Shown here in pieces: positions 63,255 through 64,000 of a DNA stretch of 64,000 nucleotides; position 1 is the stretch's first letter, and each line of letters opens with the position of its first letter. The notes under the pieces were generated by a model. The model saw only the letters and a program-made list of their open reading frames with translations. It ran no database searches and was not told the DNA's origin. A program made the position numbers and the translations under genes. Source of the stretch: Ptychodera flava (taxonomy: Eukaryota > Hemichordata > Enteropneusta > Ptychoderidae); contig NW_027248385.1 of assembly GCF_041260155.1 (NCBI RefSeq), positions 124,501-188,500 of the forward strand, read 5' to 3'.

Positions 63255-64000
63255 ATGGATACACCGAGGCCAGGTACGTCGGCGGCCGACGCTGGAAGAT
63301 CCGGTCGATTTGCGGAGTTGTCCCCTGCCGAGCGAGCTAGACAGGTTTGTTTCTGATCAAATCTCACTATTTAAGCAATTTCTGATCAAAAATAATGATG
63401 ATAGACAAATCAAAGACATTCCTCCCGCCGAACTCGATCCGCTTGTTGGTAGGTTTCTCTGCGTTGTCCGCAAGGAAGATGGCTCCGAATATGAACCCTC
63501 ATATTTACGTTGCATGCTTGATAGCCTCGAAAGACATCTCCGCTGGGAGAAGTACGAGTCGTCATTAACACTGGGCGCCGAATTCTTCATGGCCCGCGAG
63601 AAACTGAAGGCGAAAAAGAAGGAACTGAAAAAACAAGGCAAAGGCAACCTCCCGAACAAAGCGGACGCATAAACCGATTATGACATAAATCACCTATACG
63701 AAGCACACCAACTCGGACCGTGCACACCATAGTCAGTTTCACACCCTTTCGCTGCACAACATGCTACATTTCGGTATGGGAGCTGTTTACGGAACATCGT
63801 TGGCTGTGTTGGGGTGATGTTCAGCTCAAACGCGATCGGGAGGGCAGAGAGTTTCTTGAAATGATCACAGAACATCAAACGAAGACGCGAACCGGTTAAA
63901 ATGTAAACGATGTCCGCGCAGTGAGACCTCAAATGTACGAATACCCTACAGATATTGGGCGCTGTCCCGTAGCGTTGTACAACCATTACAGAGCACTGAG
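63255..64000 (+). pseudogene. Crypton-derived, KIAA1958/DUF3504-like gene, broken and cut by the window end
   Basis: The start at 63255 gives MDTPRPGTS and a PAERARQ segment. The frame then shifts near 63345 into FVSDQISLFKQFL, followed by IPPAELDPLVGRF, the VRKEDGSEYEPSYLR motif and SLERHLR. These are hallmarks of the N-terminal part of Crypton-derived tyrosine-recombinase proteins such as KIAA1958 and QRICH1. A TAA stop falls at 63670-63672. Similarity continues beyond it: YEAHQLG, another stop, a frame-shifted NMLHFGMG, then WGDVQLKRDREGREFLEM, TKTRTG and a third stop, and RCPVALYNHYRAL at the window end. Two frameshifts or more plus three stops indicate a dead copy, though base errors may add to this. 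The catalytic region would lie further right. Family assignment is from memory of motifs. Confidence 0.7.

Overview
This is eukaryotic, metazoan genomic DNA: AT-rich, with spliced genes, long introns, many microsatellites and short DNA transposons, and a tRNA-derived SINE. The immunoglobulin (Ig) domain style (CD22/nephrin-like domains joined at a VQY linker), the SINE and LINE tails and a Crypton-type recombinase relic point to an invertebrate, perhaps a deuterostome such as a hemichordate or amphioxus. I cannot name the species from sequence alone.

The window is dominated by two Ig-superfamily receptor genes arranged head to head. The minus-strand gene begins with a signal-peptide exon at 19598-19652 and runs leftward through eight Ig exons to 3564. 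Its 3' part, presumably with more Ig domains and the membrane anchor, lies beyond the left edge. The plus-strand gene begins with a signal-peptide exon at 25908-25983. After a 9.85 kb intron it continues through 24 Ig exons (35835-57159), a transmembrane exon (57561-57656), a 19-nt microexon (58415-58433) and a short cytoplasmic tail ending at 59232. The intact product would be about 2,260 residues. Every Ig exon is bounded by phase-1 introns, and the first and last domains of the minus gene match the plus gene in the same order, so the two are inverted paralogues.

Both genes have grown by internal duplication. In the plus gene, 15 exons of 88 codons (P9-P23) form a higher-order repeat of two alternating domain types. 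In the minus gene, a block of three exons plus introns is tandemly duplicated (about 5.3-11.3 kb and 11.3-19.1 kb). Six Ig exons carry single-base contractions that break the frame. They are either assembly errors or decayed cassettes that phase-symmetric splicing could skip.

Region by region: 1-1.76 kb, a transposon with 181-bp internal repeats; 3.5-19.7 kb, the minus-strand receptor gene; 19.7-25.9 kb, the divergent intergenic region with a SINE and MITEs; 26.0-35.8 kb, intron 1 of the plus gene with MITEs, a large (CT)n tract and a foldback element; 35.8-59.2 kb, the plus gene, with two well-delimited DNA transposons in its introns and a LINE 3' fragment near its end; 59.2-63.2 kb, sparse intergenic DNA; 63.2-64.0 kb, a broken Crypton/KIAA1958-like gene cut by the window end.

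Exon boundaries were set by hand from splice consensus, phase and domain homology. No transcript evidence was available. For the report, plus-gene exons are named P1-P28 and minus-gene exons M1-M9.
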